Source: Thiobacillus sp. 65-1059 (GTDB taxonomy: Bacteria; Pseudomonadota; Gammaproteobacteria; Burkholderiales; Thiobacillaceae). Taken from it: 53,744 nucleotides of DNA. Where the stretch lies: assembly GCA_001897675.1 (NCBI GenBank), contig MKUE01000112.1, positions 1 to 53,744 of the forward strand, written 5' to 3'. Numbering within the stretch: the first letter of the stretch is position 1; the number at the start of each line of letters is the position of its first letter. Shown here one piece after another: positions 1 to 8,546 of this stretch. The notes beneath the pieces were generated by a model, which was not told where the DNA came from, made no database searches, and was given only the letters and a program-made list of their open reading frames with translations. The position numbers were made by a program, and so were the translations under genes.

Positions 1-330
1 GTGCGAGCCGGCCGGGGAGACGCCTTCGTACTTGTAGTAGATCTTCGCCGGGGTGCCGAGCGCCGCTTCCAGGCGGTGGGCGCGGAACAGCGGCGAGGGA
101 CGCCACAGCTGATAGATTTCGCGCACCTTGTCGGGGATCGGAATCCACCGCTCGGCCGACATTTCCTGCTCGATCAGGCTCATCGGAAAGATCGCCGTCA
201 GCGCCTCGGGACCGATCGGCTTGCCGTCCGGACCGAGCGGCGGAGCCGGCCGGTTGGGCATGTCGGCGACGACGTTGTACCAGTGGGTGGGAATCTCGGA
301 TTCGTCGAGCAGGAACTTGGTTTGCGGCAC
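1..330 (-). CDS. Tryptophan synthase beta chain, TrpB2 type (5' part, cut by window start)
   Basis: This is the first 110 codons of a gene reading leftwards out of the window. The product has the N-terminal layout of the TrpB2 (TrpB-like, PLP-dependent) branch: a lead with [10 protein letters not shown], then [14 protein letters not shown], then the substrate-entry segment [14 protein letters not shown], ending at [12 protein letters not shown] just before the expected PLP-binding lysine. TrpB2 enzymes condense indole and serine to tryptophan, often without a dedicated TrpA partner. I chose the GTG at 328-330 because a GGGAG element lies a few bases upstream and no ATG fits. A canonical trpB sits at 20947-22146, so this genome carries both types. 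The 3' part is not visible. Confidence 0.88.
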   Translation of the reverse strand, partial: MPQTKFLLDESEIPTHWYNVVADMPNRPAPPLGPDGKPIGPEALTAIFPMSLIEQEMSAERWIPIPDKVREIYQLWRPSPLFRAHRLEAALGTPAKIYYKYEGVSPAGSH

Positions 331-474
331 GGCAGTCTCCCTTTTTTTTGAACGATCGCTGAATTTCGGACAGGCAAGCCCGATTAGGGAATCATCGGCC
401 AATCGCCTTATGCCGTCAACGAACCCCGCCTGGCCCGGGAGCCCGCGCAATGCATGGCCAGGCGCCGTCCCGCT

Positions 475-618
475 TCACTTGTTTTCCGGCGGGACGGCAG
501 TGTCTTCCGTAGCCGGCGGCGCCCCCGCCGACGCTGCTTTCTTCAACTCCTTTTCGGCCTTCTTTTTCTTCTTTTCCAGTTCCCTTTGTCGCTTTTCGTA
601 CTGATAGTTCGGCTTCAA
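475..618 (-). CDS. Small lysine-rich conserved hypothetical protein (47 aa)
   Basis: A 47-residue protein that begins LKPNYQYEKRQRELEKKKKK and continues with Lys/Glu/Ala, ending in a Pro/Ala-rich tail. The N-terminal half should form a highly charged helix or coiled coil. I chose the TTG at 616-618 because a strong AAAGGAG lies 7 bases upstream; an upstream ATG gives an unlikely leader. Short proteins starting with this KPNYQxEKRQ pattern are, from memory, common in betaproteobacteria and have no known function. It lies between the OmpA-like gene and trpB2 on the same strand, beyond a strong hairpin terminator, so it is probably transcribed separately. Confidence 0.7.
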   Translation of the reverse strand: MKPNYQYEKRQRELEKKKKKAEKELKKAASAGAPPATEDTAVPPENK

Positions 619-740
619 GCTTTGGCTCCTTTCGGTGGTCGTATGGAGACGATACCCGACCCGGCCGACTTCACCCAGCAAAAACAGCTTGCGCAGGAAA
701 CGGCCGGGTTTGCGGGCAAAGCCCGATGGCGCGGTGAAAC

Positions 741-769
741 AGAAAGCCGCCCCCTCGGGGCGGCTTTCT
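741..769. terminator. Strong hairpin terminator downstream of the OmpA-like gene
   Basis: A perfect 13-bp stem (AGAAAGCCGCCCC and its complement) with a 3-base loop, ending in T-rich sequence when read leftwards. It lies about 20 bases past the stop codon of the OmpA-like gene and fits a rho-independent terminator. The T-rich arms mean it could also work in the other direction. Confidence 0.85.
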
Positions 770-789
770 GTCGGCGCGGCGGCGCGCGC

Positions 790-1863
790 TTACTTCACGT
801 GCAGTTCGACGCGGCGGTTCTTGGCGCGGCCTTCGCGGGAGGCGTTGCTGAAGGCGGGCTGAGTCTCGCCCATGCCCTTGGAGGTGAGCCGCTCGGCAGC
901 GATGCCGTGAGAGACGAGATAGTCGTATACGGACTTGGCGCGGCGCTCGGACAGGCTCTGGTTGTATTGGTCGGTACCGATGTTGCAGGTATGGCCGACG
1001 ACGTCCACGTTGATGTCCTTGCGGTGGTTGAGCACGGTGGTGGCCTCGGCCAGGATTTCGATGGCGTCCGGACGCAGTTTGGCGGAGTCGAATTCGAAGT
1101 TCACGCCTTCGAGGATGACGATCACGTCGCCGGCCTGCGCCTTGTCCAGTTCGACCGCCGGCTTTGTCTTGAGCACCGGGGCAACCGGCACGGGTTCCGC
1201 TTGTGCCGCCGGCTCGGGCGCGGGCTGCGGCTTGGGCTCCACTTGTGCCGCCGGTGCCGGTGCCGGTTGCGGCGAGGGCTCCAGTTGGGGCGCCGGCGCG
1301 GGTTGCGGCGCGGGCGCAGGCTGCGCCTTCTTGCCCAGGGCGATGTTCAGGCCGACGTTGATCAGCCAGTCGCCGAAGCCGTTTTTGTTGAAGGCGTCGG
1401 TGCTGTTGTCGTCCCAGCGGTAGCGGGCATCGGCGCGCAAAGCGACGTTTTCGCTCAGCTGCTTCATGACGCCGAGGCCGGCATTGGCCATCAGGCCGGT
1501 GTCGTCGCGGCCGGCAATGTCGGTGCGCAGCGCACCCAGGCCAACAACCGCGTAGGGGGCGAAGCCGGCATCGCGGTCGAAGAAATACAGGCCATCCACG
1601 CCCAGCCCCCACAGCTTGTAGTGGCCGCCGGCGTCACGGTCGAGAGAACTGCCGGTCAGCGCCAGTTCCAGGTTCCAGTCCGGATTGATGGGCTTGCCCA
1701 GGGCCAGGCCGCCCCCCCAGCCGTCGTCGGAGCGGCGGTCGCTGTCGGCGAAGGTGTAGCTCAGCGAGGGGGCGATGTACAGGCGATCGTCCATGGCGTG
1801 CGCGTGCGGCGCGGCGCTGGCCAGGCCAAGGGCGATGAGGGCGGGCAGGGTCTTGATGTGCAT
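790..1863 (-). CDS. OmpA-family outer membrane protein
   Basis: A 357-residue porin-like protein that links the outer membrane to peptidoglycan. Residues 1-23 are a signal peptide ending AHA. Residues about 24-178 are the OmpA-type eight-stranded barrel, with YIAPSLSYTFAD near the start and INVGLNIALG at the end. Residues about 180-235 are a linker with repeated Pro-Ala-Pro units. Residues about 245-357 are the OmpA C-terminal domain with NFEFDSAKLRPDA, LSERRAKSVYDYL and KNRRVEL, the last carrying the arginine that grips diaminopimelate. A GAAGGAG sits ahead of the ATG. The gene stands alone, with its own terminator at 741-769. The family is secure; the specific role is not. Confidence 0.92.
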   Translation of the reverse strand: MHIKTLPALIALGLASAAPHAHAMDDRLYIAPSLSYTFADSDRRSDDGWGGGLALGKPINPDWNLELALTGSSLDRDAGGHYKLWGLGVDGLYFFDRDAGFAPYAVVGLGALRTDIAGRDDTGLMANAGLGVMKQLSENVALRADARYRWDDNSTDAFNKNGFGDWLINVGLNIALGKKAQPAPAPQPAPAPQLEPSPQPAPAPAAQVEPKPQPAPEPAAQAEPVPVAPVLKTKPAVELDKAQAGDVIVILEGVNFEFDSAKLRPDAIEILAEATTVLNHRKDINVDVVGHTCNIGTDQYNQSLSERRAKSVYDYLVSHGIAAERLTSKGMGETQPAFSNASREGRAKNRRVELHVK

Positions 1864-2415
1864 TGGATTCTCCTTCGAATAGTTGCGCTTATTGCGGTGG
1901 TTGTCGCGAAATTTCCTGCAGGAGCAGAGTGTCTTCCTGAACGGCGGAGCCTGCCGCGTCCCCTCTTCTCAAGGCGACCGGCGACCCTCAACGCGAGACC
2001 ACGATCGTGCAAGCCTGGTTGCGGATCATATCAAAACAGCGCGCTGTGGATCGCTTGCCGCATGGCGTTCGGGTGCCCGTAAAGCGGGTGTGGTTCGGCA
2101 GCCTGCAGGCCAGCAGACCCTGCTTCCGGGGGGCTGCCATTCGGGAGGGCGCGGTCGAACTCCGCCGCCCGATGATGGGCCGCGGGAAAACCGCCCGGCA
2201 TTTCCGGGCGCACACGGCGTCGCGTGGGACGCAGCGACCGGCGTTCGGCGACGGCCTGCGTGCCTGCCTGAAAATCGATCCGGACGGCAAGGCTTTGGGC
2301 GGGCAGGCCTTGCGGGAGGTGCCCGGGAAAGGCCGGCACGAAGAGGGGGTACGATCAGGCTCGAGCAAAGGCATCTGGCGTTTCCCGCCAGATGCCGGCC
2401 GCTATCGTGGCGGGG
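1864..2415. other. Intergenic region without a supported gene
   Basis: About 550 bases upstream of the OmpA-like gene and downstream of a DsrE-like gene. It must hold the OmpA promoter at its left end and it holds the terminator hairpin at 2370-2396 at its right end. Open frames here on both strands are Arg/Pro/Cys-rich, lack ribosome-binding sites and look like chance frames. I see no RNA gene or repeat. Confidence 0.6.
2370..2396 (-). terminator. Hairpin terminator of the first DsrE-like gene
   Basis: A perfect 11-bp stem (GGCATCTGGCG and its complement) around a 5-base loop. Read leftwards it is followed by TTTGCT, 20 bases after the stop of the DsrE-like gene at 2416. Confidence 0.75.
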
Positions 2416-2940
2416 TCATTTTTTCAGCTGGGGCTGATCGATATAGCGGACGTCCTTCACCGAGAGCGGCAGTGGGTTGATGTATTCGTAGCCCTTGCCC
2501 TGCCAGTAGACCAATTCGGCGAAGCCTGCCGGCACCACGGTAATGAAGCCGTGCATGTCTTCGGCGCTGAACCCGGCCGCCTTCATGGCGTTGTTGCACA
2601 TCTTGAACGCCACGCCCTCCTTCGCCAGCTCCGCCATCTTGTCCACGATGCCCTGATATTTTTCGTAGTTTTCCTTGGCGAACGCACGCAACTCCGGCCC
2701 GTGCGTCACCACCACCACCTCGCCGCGGGTTTCTTTCTTGGTGTTTTTGACGAAGTTGTAAAGGATGTTCAGTTTCTGCGGGTCCTCGTAATTGACGTCG
2801 AATACCGTATTGGTAACCGGCATCTTGTGCATGTCGACCTTGGCCGTGCCGTAAGGAGCGAACGTCTCCGCAATGACCGGTTGTACCGGCAGCATGGCAA
2901 CGGCCGCCGCGATGGCAATTCCTGTCAGTTGTATTTTCAT
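2416..2940 (-). CDS. Exported DsrE/DsrF-like protein
   Basis: A 174-residue protein with a signal peptide (residues 1-24, cleavage after VIA) and a DsrE/F-like fold. DsrE-type proteins normally carry sulfane sulfur on a cysteine in cytoplasmic sulfur relays; this one is predicted periplasmic. It has one cysteine in the mature part (about residue 115) in AFKMCNNAMKAAGF, followed by SAEDMHGFITVVP and YEYI. The same block recurs in the exported protein at 8547-9074. The ATG at 2938-2940 has AAGGAG upstream, better than a longer frame that starts outside the signal peptide. It is monocistronic. A partner could be a periplasmic sulfur oxidation system, but none is visible here. Confidence 0.8.
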   Translation of the reverse strand: MKIQLTGIAIAAAVAMLPVQPVIAETFAPYGTAKVDMHKMPVTNTVFDVNYEDPQKLNILYNFVKNTKKETRGEVVVVTHGPELRAFAKENYEKYQGIVDKMAELAKEGVAFKMCNNAMKAAGFSAEDMHGFITVVPAGFAELVYWQGKGYEYINPLPLSVKDVRYIDQPQLKK

Positions 2941-3447
2941 GCTCGTGTCTCCTTTTTCATTGCCGTGCGCTGCAGGCGTCCGTCCGGTCGCGCACAATCC
3001 CCGGCTTCCAGCAAACCATTGCGTTTTCCGGCCTTGAACGGAGGGAACGGAAAACGCCGCCCGTGGCTGAGCCTATCATCTTTCTCCGCCGCAATTCCCT
3101 GTGCCCGGAAGGGATGGCATGAGGCCCGGGCAAGGCGGCGGGCAGGTTTGCGGAAATCATGAAAATGCGGCGAAGACAGAATGAATGTCGGCCCATCCAC
3201 CGCGGATGCGCCTTGTCTGTCAGGTTCGACCCGCATTTTCGGATTCTGTTCTGGCGGCCCTTCTGACCGCATCTGACCGCACTCGGATTTGCGGCCTGGT
3301 CCTGCGGGCAGGGGTCGCGCGTAACGCCAGCCGGCACGGCGCTGAATACCTGATTGTTTTTGTCTGGTATTGGCCTACAAATAACATTGATCGTGCGCTG
3401 TTTCCGGCTGTCCGGCGCAATTCCCGATCACTCGAAAGGATCGCATC
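2941..3447. other. Divergent intergenic region
   Basis: About 500 bases between the divergent DsrE-like gene (left) and an AF1514-like gene (right). It should hold both promoters. A weak candidate for the right-hand gene is TTGTTT at 3354-3359 and TACAAA at 3376-3381, 16 bases apart. The segment near 3350-3395 is clearly AT-richer than its surroundings. I see no gene or RNA here. Confidence 0.45.
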
Positions 3448-3867
3448 ATGAGAAACGTACATATCGACTATCACGGCCCCGACCCCGGCTTCCAGGCCGC
3501 CAGCCTGCTTGCCAAGGACGCCGCCAAGGACAATCAGATGAAAGACCCGACCATCATGGCCTGGCATCGGAACAGCAGGCTGGGGGCGACGACACCCTTT
3601 TACGACGGCGCCAACCCCGATACCTGGTGGGAAAAGTATGGCGAAGGCAACGGCGGCAGGCTGGAGGTCAGCATAGGGGACGACTACCAATTCATCATGA
3701 TGGATGCGCGTGGCTTTGAAACCGTGGGCGACATCCCGCTGCGCAACCTGACGGATAGCGACGGCAACCAGTACGTCTGCTACACCCCGTTGCAGGGCAG
3801 GGATTCCTCCGTCCCCAGGCAGGAGGCCTGCACCCTGCTGGACGACTGGCTGGCCGATCAGTATTGA
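3448..3867 (+). CDS. AF1514-like conserved hypothetical protein
   Basis: A 139-residue soluble protein starting MRNVHIDYHGPDPGFQAA, with alanine/lysine-rich helix LLAKDAAKD, a stretch with WHRNSR, DTWWEKYGEG, and a beta-rich half containing GRLEVSIGDDYQFIMMDA. The general pattern reminds me of the AF1514 family, small proteins of unknown function found in archaea and sulfur bacteria, but I cannot confirm this without a search. There is no signal peptide or membrane segment. The start has GAAAGGAT upstream. The FNR-type reductase follows after 124 bases on the same strand and could be co-transcribed. Confidence 0.6.
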   Translation: MRNVHIDYHGPDPGFQAASLLAKDAAKDNQMKDPTIMAWHRNSRLGATTPFYDGANPDTWWEKYGEGNGGRLEVSIGDDYQFIMMDARGFETVGDIPLRNLTDSDGNQYVCYTPLQGRDSSVPRQEACTLLDDWLADQY

Positions 3868-3991
3868 ATCGTGCCAGGCATCCCGGCCGAGCGGACGATG
3901 GCCGGAGTTGATTCGCGTATCGCCAACATGAAGGATGCACGCGGGGTGCGCGTGCTGCGCGGCGCTCGTTTTTTCAGGGGAGGGAAGGGCG

Positions 3992-4657
3992 ATGAGCCAC
4001 AGCGTCAACCTGCTTATGAGTCAGTTCGTTACCCACGACGTGAAGCGCTTCATCGTCAGCAAGCCTGCGGGTGTTGCCATCGTCCCCGGTCAGGGCGTGG
4101 AACTGGCGATCGACCGGCCCGGTCTGCGCGAGCAAGGCCGCCCTTTCACGCCCACCGGACTGGCCGATGACCGGGTGCTGGAATTCACCATCAAGGCCTA
4201 CCCCGGCCACGCGGGCGTGACCCAGGCGCTCCACCGGTTGGAGCCGGGCGCCGAACTGCTGATGTCAGAACCGTTCGGCACCATCAGCTACCAAGGCCCC
4301 GGGGTTTTCATTGCCGGCGGCGCCGGCATCACGCCTTTCCTCGCCATCCTGCGCGAATTGGCGCGCAAGGGAGAGCTTGACGGCCAGACCTTGATGTTCT
4401 CCAACAAGACCCCGCGTGACGTGATCTGCGAAAAAGAACTGCGTCATTTGCTGGGGGAGCGCTGCATTCTGCTGTGTACCGGCGCCGCCGCACCCGGCTA
4501 TGAGCACCGTCGCGTCGACCGCGCTTTCCTGGAGGAAAGAATCGGAGACTTCAAGCAGCGCTTTTATGTCTGCGGCCCGCCGCCGTTCATGGAGGCGGTC
4601 AACGGCGCCTTGATGGAGATGGGGGCCAGCGCGGAAAGCCTGGTGTTCGAACGCTGA
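3992..4657 (+). CDS. Ferredoxin-NADP reductase family oxidoreductase
   Basis: A 221-residue flavoprotein of the FNR superfamily with no ferredoxin domain. The FAD-binding barrel is residues about 1-95, with GRPFTPTG at the flavin contact and EFTIKAYPGHAGVTQALH. The NAD(P)-binding half contains FIAGGAGITPFLAILREL (nucleotide-binding glycine loop), FSNKTPRDVICEKEL, and the C-terminal YVCGPPPFMEAV, the usual pyridine-nucleotide site. It should pass electrons between NAD(P)H and a separate carrier. I chose the ATG at 3992 behind GGGAGGGAAGGG. The partner is unknown; the gene sits between an AF1514-like gene and a convergent DUF1059 gene. Confidence 0.85.
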   Translation: MSHSVNLLMSQFVTHDVKRFIVSKPAGVAIVPGQGVELAIDRPGLREQGRPFTPTGLADDRVLEFTIKAYPGHAGVTQALHRLEPGAELLMSEPFGTISYQGPGVFIAGGAGITPFLAILRELARKGELDGQTLMFSNKTPRDVICEKELRHLLGERCILLCTGAAAPGYEHRRVDRAFLEERIGDFKQRFYVCGPPPFMEAVNGALMEMGASAESLVFER

Positions 4658-4669
4658 ACCGGCAGGGCC

Positions 4670-4714
4670 GGGGGCTGCGGGTCACGCCGGGAAAAACCGG
4701 CAGCCCGAGCCCCC
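4670..4714. terminator. Probable two-way terminator between convergent genes
   Basis: An interrupted stem (GGGGGCT-CGGG pairing with CCCG-AGCCCCC) encloses a smaller CCGG-GAAAAA-CCGG hairpin and is followed by T-rich sequence on the plus strand. It lies between the stop codons of the convergent FNR and DUF1059 genes. Confidence 0.5.
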
Positions 4715-4751
4715 GTTTGCCTTTGTGCCTATTTGTGCCTTGAGCGCGGGA

Positions 4752-4952
4752 TCATGCCGCCTTGGCGGTGGGCATGGTCTTGATCAGTGCGCGTATCTGG
4801 TTGCGCAATTCCGGTGTGTCCCGCTCGTGGTGCACTGCGGCGGCATGCTGAACAGCCGCTTCCAGAAGTTCGGCTTCGCCGTCTGCGGAAATCATGACCG
4901 TGCAGTTCATTTCGCTCGGATATTCCCGGCAGTCGATGTATTTGCGTTCCAT
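4752..4952 (-). CDS. DUF1059-family small protein
   Basis: A 66-residue protein with the DUF1059 layout: an N-terminal RKYIDCREYPSEMNCTVMI with two cysteines, the helix EAELLEAAVQHAAAVHH, and a C-terminal LRNQIRALIKT. The family has no settled function; it is small, soluble and often near metabolism or stress genes. I chose the ATG at 4950-4952 because an AGGAGG lies just upstream; a longer frame from 5009 lacks such a site. It is convergent with the FNR gene. Confidence 0.8.
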   Translation of the reverse strand: MERKYIDCREYPSEMNCTVMISADGEAELLEAAVQHAAAVHHERDTPELRNQIRALIKTMPTAKAA

Positions 4953-5223
4953 GACAACCTCCTGTCGTTCGCCCGAATTGCCCCGGCCCAATCCGGCCGG
5001 ACGTCGCAAAAGGCGAATGATTCTTTATAGCCCAGCAATCCGGAAACGTCGGCTTCGAACCGGTATTCGGAATCGCTCAAGGCGAGGCCAGGCAGGCCGT
5101 TAAAACAGGAGGGGCTACGGATCGCTTTCGTGAGGGGAATGAGGTGCTTTCATCGGCCGGCTGTGCGGATTTCTGCAGCGCCTTCGCCGGCAAGGGTCCG
5201 TTTCGCGCCGTCGGGGAGGGGAG

Positions 5224-6075
5224 ATGACACGGCAACCGGAAAGTATGGCGGACTGGCTCGCCTTTTTGGGGCGCACGGACATTCCCGTGCTGAGACAAAC
5301 CGCCCGCGAACTGCAGCGCCTGCGCGCCGACGATGCACTGCTCACTGCCCGCAGCATGGCCGATGTGGTGACCGACGATCCGCTGATGACGGTCAAGCTG
5401 CTGCGCTACATGCAGTCGCACAAGCATCGCAACCAGCAATACGAACTGGTCGACGTGAAGCAGGCGCTGCTCATGATGGGCTTGGACACGTTTTTCCGCG
5501 GGGTGCCGCCGGCGCCGGTCGTGGAAGAGATGCTGCACGATCGTCTCGATGCGCTGGTGCAACTGCTGCAAACCGTTCGGCGCGCGCAACGCGCCGCGCA
5601 CTATGCCTTCGATTGGGCACTGCGGCTGCACGATCTGCATGCGGAAGAAGTGCGGGTGTCGGCATTGCTTGCTCATGTCGCCGAAATGCTGATGTGGTGT
5701 TTCAACCCGCGACAGATGCTGGAAATCGGCAGACGGCAGGATGCCGACCCCTCCCTGCGCAGTGCGGAGGTACAGAAGCAGGTGCTGGGGTTCGCCGGCG
5801 TGGATTTGCAGCGCGCGCTGACGATCGAGTGGCGCTTGCCTGAATTGCTGCTGAACCTGATGGATCCGGCGCAGGCGCACTCGGCCAGGGTGCGCAACGT
5901 GACGCTGGCGGCCAACCTGGCGCGGCATTCCGCCCACGGCTGGGACGACGCCGCGCTACCTGACGATTACCGCGAGATCGCGGCGCTGCTGCGCATGGAG
6001 CCGCACAGGGTGATGGCGCTGGTTGGGGCAAGGCCCGCCGGCATGCAAAGCCGAGGGGAGAATGGCGCCGCTTGA
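5224..6075 (+). CDS. HDOD-domain signalling protein
   Basis: A 283-residue protein built as one HDOD domain, an HD-related output domain that lacks phosphodiesterase metal ligands. Visible markers are IPVLRQTARELQRL near residue 20, DVVTDDPLMTVKLLRYMQSHKHR around 47-68, VKQALLMMGLDTFFR and a later helix EEVRVSALLAHVAEMLMWCF. HDOD proteins commonly regulate motility, cyclic-di-GMP or stress responses through protein contacts. The start ATG is preceded by GGGGAG. The gene is convergent with a FlhG/MinD-like ATPase and a GGDEF cyclase, which fits a small signalling neighbourhood. Confidence 0.85.
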   Translation: MTRQPESMADWLAFLGRTDIPVLRQTARELQRLRADDALLTARSMADVVTDDPLMTVKLLRYMQSHKHRNQQYELVDVKQALLMMGLDTFFRGVPPAPVVEEMLHDRLDALVQLLQTVRRAQRAAHYAFDWALRLHDLHAEEVRVSALLAHVAEMLMWCFNPRQMLEIGRRQDADPSLRSAEVQKQVLGFAGVDLQRALTIEWRLPELLLNLMDPAQAHSARVRNVTLAANLARHSAHGWDDAALPDDYREIAALLRMEPHRVMALVGARPAGMQSRGENGAA

Positions 6076-6166
6076 CGGCTGGCGATGCCTGCGCGCTACG
6101 GGGCGGATTGACGGGCTTGCTCGCTAAGCCAAGGTTGGACGCGCAGCGCGCCGGCGAATGCGGATG

Positions 6167-7003
6167 CTACGCCGGGCAGGGGATCACGTTGTGTTCCAGC
6201 TTGCATGCGAGCTGCGCAATCGCCACCCCGGCGGGGCAGCCGGGGGTGGTTTGCATCAGCAACTGGCGGCGCATCACGGCCTGGCGCACTTCGGGATCGA
6301 GCGGGATGTCGCCCATGTGGATCAGGCGGACAGGATGGCCGGGCTCGGTGACGACGAAGCGGTCGAGCACCTGTTGCAACTGATTCGTGATGGCCTGGCC
6401 GGCACCCGGGCGGACGGCCTGGTTGACGATCACGCGCACGGTTTGCCGCTGCTGCTGCCCCACCAGCACCTTGATCGTGGCATAGGCATCGGTGAGCGAG
6501 GTCGGCTCGGGGGTGGCGACCATCAATACTTCGGACGCCAGTGAAACGGCGAACAGGACGACGTCCGAAATCCCTGCGCCGGTATCCAGCAGCACGACGT
6601 CGTAATGCGGCACCAGGCCGCTCACGATGCGCAAAAATTCGTTGCGCACCTCGGGCGTCAGCCGTGAATACTCGACCATGCCGGAGCCTGCCAGCAGCAC
6701 GGAAAAGCCGCCTGGCGCCTGCAGGATGGCCTCTTCCAGCTTGGCCTTGCCGGTGAACACGTCGTGCAGCGTGATCTTGGGGTAGAGGTTGAGCACCACG
6801 TCGAGATTGGCCAGCCCGAGATCGGCGTCGAGCACCAGCACCTTGTGGCCGCGTTTGGCGAGTGCGGCGGCGAGGTTGGCCGAGACAAAGGTCTTGCCGA
6901 CGCCGCCCTTGCCGCTGGTGACGGCGAGCACCTTGCCCAGGGGTTTCAGGGGAATCGGGGGCGTCTCGCGGTTTCCGGCTGGAGGGGACAGGACATCGTT
7001 CAT
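6167..7003 (-). CDS. MinD/ParA family ATPase, FlhG-like
   Basis: A 278-residue P-loop ATPase of the deviant Walker A type, GKGGVGKT at residues 31-38, followed by [29 protein letters not shown] and the Walker B-like [13 protein letters not shown]. This layout matches FlhG/FleN/YlxH, which set the number and place of flagella or other polar machines; the GLANLD signature is typical of that branch. The C-terminus lacks an obvious MinD membrane-targeting helix. It overlaps the upstream GGDEF gene by four bases (ATGA), so the two are translationally coupled. No flagellar genes are in view, so the target is unknown. Confidence 0.85.
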   Translation of the reverse strand: MNDVLSPPAGNRETPPIPLKPLGKVLAVTSGKGGVGKTFVSANLAAALAKRGHKVLVLDADLGLANLDVVLNLYPKITLHDVFTGKAKLEEAILQAPGGFSVLLAGSGMVEYSRLTPEVRNEFLRIVSGLVPHYDVVLLDTGAGISDVVLFAVSLASEVLMVATPEPTSLTDAYATIKVLVGQQQRQTVRVIVNQAVRPGAGQAITNQLQQVLDRFVVTEPGHPVRLIHMGDIPLDPEVRQAVMRRQLLMQTTPGCPAGVAIAQLACKLEHNVIPCPA

Positions 7004-7830
7004 GCGTTTACTCTGTTCGTGACATTGCCCTGGGCATCGTGAGAGACGTCCGAGGCCATTCCGGTTGCGGCCGCCTCATCCAGGCCGAGCTGGCCGAACA
7101 GCAGGCCTTTCTCTTCGGCGCTGACCGACAGTTCCTGCGGCTGTTCCAGACTGATCCGGTTGCGTCCCTCGAACTTGGCGCGGTAGAGCTGCTGGTCGGC
7201 GCGTTCGAGCCACAGGTCGGCGGTGGAACGCACCCATTCCGGTGCGTAGGCGCCGCCGATGCTGAGCGTGACCTGGACGCTGAGCAGCGGTGCCACGGCG
7301 ATCGGGAGCGATTCAACGGTTTGGCGAATCCGCTCGGCGACGGCACGCCCGAAAAGCGGCCGGCAGTTGGGCAGGATTACCGCAAACTCTTCGCCGCCGT
7401 AGCGGGCGACGGTGTCCATCGGGCGCACGCAGCCTGCCAGGCAGCCTGCTATGGACTGCAGCACCTGATCGCCGGCCAGATGGCCGTGGGTGTCGTTGAT
7501 GGTCTTGAAGTGGTCGATGTCCAGCAGCAGCAGCAATACCGAGTCGCCGGAACGTGCGACCGCTTCGATCGAGCGTTCGAGCACCGAGCGGAAATGCCGG
7601 CGATTGCCCAGCCCCGTAAGCGGGTCTTTGAGCGAGAGCTCGCACAGACCATCGAGCACGCGTTGCAAATAGGCGGTGGGCGACTCGCCGGCTTCCTGCC
7701 GGCTGCTTTTCGCGTCGTGCTCCAGCAGGGCGCGCGCGTCGTCGAGTTGCAGCGCGTGCAGTTCGATCAGGCGAGAATCGGTCGGAGCAGCCACAGAGGG
7801 TTTCGATACCTGGCGTTTGAAGTCGGGCAA
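7000..7830 (-). CDS. Diguanylate cyclase (GGDEF domain)
   Basis: A 276-residue protein whose N-terminal 60 residues are helical, with no membrane segment, and whose residues about 65-235 form a GGDEF domain: [28 protein letters not shown] and the active site [11 protein letters not shown] at about 144-154. It should make cyclic-di-GMP from two GTP. I see no clear RxxD inhibitory site upstream of GGEEF (the residues are DTVARY). The only in-frame start is TTG at 7828-7830, just after a stop codon, without a clear ribosome-binding site, so the start is less certain. It is coupled to the FlhG-like gene. Confidence 0.88.
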   Translation of the reverse strand: MPDFKRQVSKPSVAAPTDSRLIELHALQLDDARALLEHDAKSSRQEAGESPTAYLQRVLDGLCELSLKDPLTGLGNRRHFRSVLERSIEAVARSGDSVLLLLLDIDHFKTINDTHGHLAGDQVLQSIAGCLAGCVRPMDTVARYGGEEFAVILPNCRPLFGRAVAERIRQTVESLPIAVAPLLSVQVTLSIGGAYAPEWVRSTADLWLERADQQLYRAKFEGRNRISLEQPQELSVSAEEKGLLFGQLGLDEAAATGMASDVSHDAQGNVTNRVNA

Positions 7831-8031
7831 AGGACCGGGTGAAGAGACTCAACCGCCTTTGCGCGAGTATGTGGGCATTCGTGTCTTTGATCAAGCGCGT
7901 TCGCGCCGATCGGGCGCGCCGGGGAGCGGCAGGTGTAGCCGCCGGCTTTAACCGGAACAGCGGTGCGTCGGCTACCCTTGCCGACCTGGCAGGATGGGAT
8001 CTGGGGGTGCGGAACATGCGGTGGCGACGGA

Positions 8032-8055
8032 CTCCCCCGGCATTTGCCGGGGGAG
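8032..8055. terminator. Possible terminator after the DsrC-like gene
   Basis: A perfect 10-bp stem (CTCCCCCGGC and its complement) with a 4-base loop, about 30 bases beyond the stop of the DsrC-like gene. There is no T-run, so it may only stabilise the transcript end. Confidence 0.45.
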
Positions 8056-8085
8056 CAGGGATGGGAGAACCGCCGTTCGGGTTTG

Positions 8086-8457
8086 TTAAGCGACGCTGCC
8101 GAAGCTGCGGTCGGTGGCCATGAAGGGCGCTTTCAGCCCGGCAAGGCGGCAACTCTGTGCAATGGGCCCGCCCGGGAACAGCGTGTACAGGTATTTCAGG
8201 CCGCCTTTCTGGTGGAAGCATTCATCCAGCGCATCGTGCAGGTCGCGCAGATTGACGACGGCGTCGTCTTCGTGGTGGGCATAGTAGTTCTGCAGGGCGC
8301 GAATGGTATCCCAGTGGTCCTCGGCCAATTCGAGCCCCTCGTCGCGCGCGATTTTTGCCGCTTCGTTGCGGGTCCAGTCCAGCGGGGCATGGGGGAAATC
8401 GGGATCGGTCATCGGCTTCTGGATCAGCCGGTTGATGTCGGTTGAATCGTGCAGCAT
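8086..8457 (-). CDS. DsrC/TusE-family protein lacking the terminal cysteine
   Basis: A 123-residue DsrC-fold protein. In this family DsrC carries two C-terminal cysteines 11 residues apart (CysB, then CysA near the end), TusE keeps only CysA, and RspA has neither. Here the C-terminal motif reads FPGGPIAQSCRLAGLKAPFMA: the CysB position (residue 103) is cysteine but the CysA position (residue 114) is alanine, and the chain runs on as TDRSFGSVA. It therefore cannot form the usual DsrC trisulfide or TusE persulfide in the standard way. The second of two close ATGs (8455-8457) has AAGGAG at the right distance. An exported DsrE-like gene lies just upstream on the same strand. Confidence 0.85.
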   Translation of the reverse strand: MLHDSTDINRLIQKPMTDPDFPHAPLDWTRNEAAKIARDEGLELAEDHWDTIRALQNYYAHHEDDAVVNLRDLHDALDECFHQKGGLKYLYTLFPGGPIAQSCRLAGLKAPFMATDRSFGSVA

Positions 8458-8546
8458 GGTCATCTCCTTGGATGCTTTCGGAGGGAGTACTTAAATCTAG
8501 GCCAGGCTCAGCGCGGATACAAGGCGCGCCTGCCGTCTGGCCGGTT

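Noticed and set aside
1190-1340. A repeat array in the OmpA-like gene that might be a minisatellite or phase-variation tract
   Set aside because: It is the in-frame Pro/Ala linker typical of OmpA proteins; the DNA units are irregular and not of a slippage-prone length.
1988-2374. Possible 128-residue minus-strand gene in the gap upstream of the OmpA-like gene
   Set aside because: Arg/Pro/Cys-rich product, no domain, no ribosome-binding site, and it runs up against the terminator hairpin of the neighbouring gene.
5040-5110. A tRNA-like TTCGAACC segment in the gap before the HDOD gene
   Set aside because: The surrounding bases do not form an acceptor stem, anticodon arm or D arm; I found no tRNA in the window.
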